From an uncultured Lachnospiraceae bacterium (lineage in GTDB: Bacteria; Bacillota; Clostridia; Lachnospirales; Lachnospiraceae), in assembly GCA_945913255.1 (NCBI GenBank), contig CAMEDC010000004.1, forward strand, positions 88,520-141,562: 53,043 bases of DNA, given 5' to 3'. A program made the position numbers and the translations under genes. Below are positions 51,544 to 53,043 of this stretch, one piece after another. Numbering within the stretch: the first letter of the stretch is position 1; every line of letters starts with the position of its first letter. The notes beneath the pieces were generated by a model. That model did not search any database. It saw nothing but the letters and a program-made list of their open reading frames with translations, and had not been told where the DNA came from.

Positions 51544-53043
51544 TCAATACTTTTCCAGGTGAAAGGAATACAGTATCCTCTCCTTCACCGGTTTCCCCGT
51601 GAGTTTTTCCAGTGCTTCGCTGTAATAGTCCAGCTGGGTCTCATACCGGTTCCAGAGTTCCCCCATCGCAGAAACGGTATCCGTTTTATAGTCCAGAAGC
51701 ACAATGCCGTCCTCCTCTTCAAAAAACACATCAATGATTCCCTGTATCAGAACCGTTTCCTCTGCCGGAAATTCCTGTCCCAGTCTGTCTGCGGAAATAC
51801 CCAGCACAAACGGCTGCTCTCTGTGAAGACTTCCGTTTGTCTCTGCGCGTTTCATGCGTTGTGCCAGATCCGTTTCCAGAAAATGCAGTATCTTTCTTTC
51901 GCTGACGGCATCAGCATACTCCTGTTTCAAACGCCTGTCTTCTGTTGCCTCTTTCAGAAATCCGCGCAGCATTTCTCCCCACCGGGATTTTTCCGTATCC
52001 ATAATCTTCTGAAAATCCAACAGTTCCATCACTCTGTGATAAGCGTTGCCGCGAACGGTGCCGCTGACCTTTTCTTCTTCCCGACGGAATGTCGGAATAT
52101 AGGGTTGTACCTCCTTCTCTTCAAAGGTATGAAAGGCTGATTCATCCTTATCTGCCATAGCGGCTATCTTCAATTCTGATACGGTGGTCTTGGTATAAAG
52201 TCCTGAAAGATTCTCATAAGAATACTTTGTGTGCAGACGCTTCCGCAGCAATTCTAGCGCCGTCTCATCCGCGTACTGTTCCGCCTGCTCCAGGAGCTGC
52301 CTTCTGTCACGCAGCTGAAGCTGTTCCTTCCATTCTCCTGCTACAAGTTCCTCCTCTCGAAGTACCTTCACCTGAATGGAAGTAGCCCAAAGAATCGGCA
52401 GCAGGAAATCCAGATATCCTGCACTCTCCATAAAATCCGGATACAGCAGGTAATCACTGCCGTTCTCCCGGAAGCTCTCCCATTTTTCCGCAGCATTTTC
52501 CAGCGTTGCCGTCAGAATCAGCTTTTCTCTTGCACGGGTCATCGCCACGTACAAAACACGCAGTTCCTCTGCGAGGCTGTCTTCCCTCAATTTTCTCGCC
52601 AGGATATTTTTCCGCAGTGTCTTGTTTTTCACTCGCCGCACGGGATTCACGTAATCTGTGGCAAGTCCGTAATCCATATCCAGAATCAGGGACTGATTCA
52701 CATCCTGCATGTTAAAACGTTTGCTCAACCCCGATACAAAGGTGATGGGAAACTCCAGTCCCTTACTCTTATGGATACTCATAATGCGCACCACATCCGC
52801 ATTTTCATCCAAAAGCTCCGCTTCCCCATAGTCCACATCATATTTCTCCAGCTGCTCCATATATCGGATAAAATGGAACAATCCGAAATAGCTGGTTTTC
52901 TCAAAGTCCGATGCCCTGGTCAGCAACATTTCCACATTTGCTCTGCGTTTTCCTCCCGCCGGAAGCGCCGTCACATAATTCAGATAATCGAAATCCGTCA
53001 CAAGCTTTGTCAGAAGTTCCCGCACCGGCATATAGACCGTATA
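51544..53043 (-). CDS. addA: ATP-dependent helicase/nuclease subunit AddA, C-terminal part (5' end outside window)
   Basis: 500 codons in an open frame reaching the window edge. The UvrD-like helicase motifs V and VI are present (IMSIHKSKGLEFP, ELRVLYVAMTRAREKLIL), followed by the RecB-type nuclease domain (GNAYHRVMEL, then IIDVFFEEEDGIVLLDYKTD with the catalytic Asp and Lys), which identifies AddA of the AddAB recombination complex. AddAB processes double-strand breaks to give RecA-loadable 3' ends. The stop is 62 bases upstream of the folD start on the same strand. About the last 40 percent of a typical AddA is in the window. Confidence 0.94.
   Translation of the reverse strand, partial: YTVYMPVRELLTKLVTDFDYLNYVTALPAGGKRRANVEMLLTRASDFEKTSYFGLFHFIRYMEQLEKYDVDYGEAELLDENADVVRIMSIHKSKGLEFPITFVSGLSKRFNMQDVNQSLILDMDYGLATDYVNPVRRVKNKTLRKNILARKLREDSLAEELRVLYVAMTRAREKLILTATLENAAEKWESFRENGSDYLLYPDFMESAGYLDFLLPILWATSIQVKVLREEELVAGEWKEQLQLRDRRQLLEQAEQYADETALELLRKRLHTKYSYENLSGLYTKTTVSELKIAAMADKDESAFHTFEEKEVQPYIPTFRREEEKVSGTVRGNAYHRVMELLDFQKIMDTEKSRWGEMLRGFLKEATEDRRLKQEYADAVSERKILHFLETDLAQRMKRAETNGSLHREQPFVLGISADRLGQEFPAEETVLIQGIIDVFFEEEDGIVLLDYKTDTVSAMGELWNRYETQLDYYSEALEKLTGKPVKERILYSFHLEKY

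Overview
The window looks like a chromosomal segment of a gut-type Lachnospiraceae (Clostridia) bacterium. The basis is gene content and style: strong AGGAGG ribosome binding sites, many GTG/TTG starts, Firmicutes families (ThiT under a TPP riboswitch, AddA, LplABC-type sugar uptake, DUF4179 anti-sigma, AraC regulators next to glycosidases) and low to moderate GC. I cannot fix the genus. I see no tRNA, rRNA, transposase, phage gene or CRISPR array.

Layout. 1-2.6 kb (minus): a HAD phosphatase with a membrane tail, greA, and an MraY/WecA-type sugar-phosphate transferase. 2.6-11.2 kb: a carbohydrate locus with an SGNH esterase, a decayed AraC sensor gene, a Gfo/Idh/MocA oxidoreductase, a lipoprotein plus two permeases of the LplABC type, and a divergent AraC regulator. 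11.2-19.8 kb (minus): a large GH2 enzyme, a GH67 alpha-glucuronidase, and upstream of them an EF-G/TetM-like GTPase fused to a Rae1/YacP-like NYN nuclease, which I consider the most unusual protein here. 19.9-20.8 kb (plus): TPP riboswitch and thiT. 20.8-24.7 kb (minus): a membrane SH3b protein, trpS with a heavily structured leader, a deleted inositol monophosphatase gene, and a SpoU rRNA methyltransferase. 24.9-30.4 kb: a GH114 protein, a DUF5107-TPR protein and a divergent AraC regulator.

30.4-36.4 kb (minus): a likely drug-response cluster. An MFS pump, an FtsX permease and an ABC ATPase form one operon, followed upstream by a TetR repressor and an RlmA-like methyltransferase. Two matching inverted repeats (ACCGA-N7-TCGGT) stand before the pump operon and before tetR, and an 11-base half-site stands before the methyltransferase. 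36.6-42.8 kb: a deleted amidohydrolase gene, a GH2 beta-galactosidase (plus) and a Ca-type P-ATPase (minus). 42.8-44.7 kb: an ECF sigma factor split by one amber codon, with its DUF4179 partner. 44.9-50.6 kb: a GNAT acetyltransferase and an oligopeptide transporter operon whose two ATPases are fused. 50.6-53 kb: folD and the C-terminal part of addA.

A recurring theme is small-scale gene decay. Three genes have internal deletions that also shift the frame, and one has a single nonsense codon, while their neighbours look intact. Functional assignments rest on motifs read by eye. No database search was possible.
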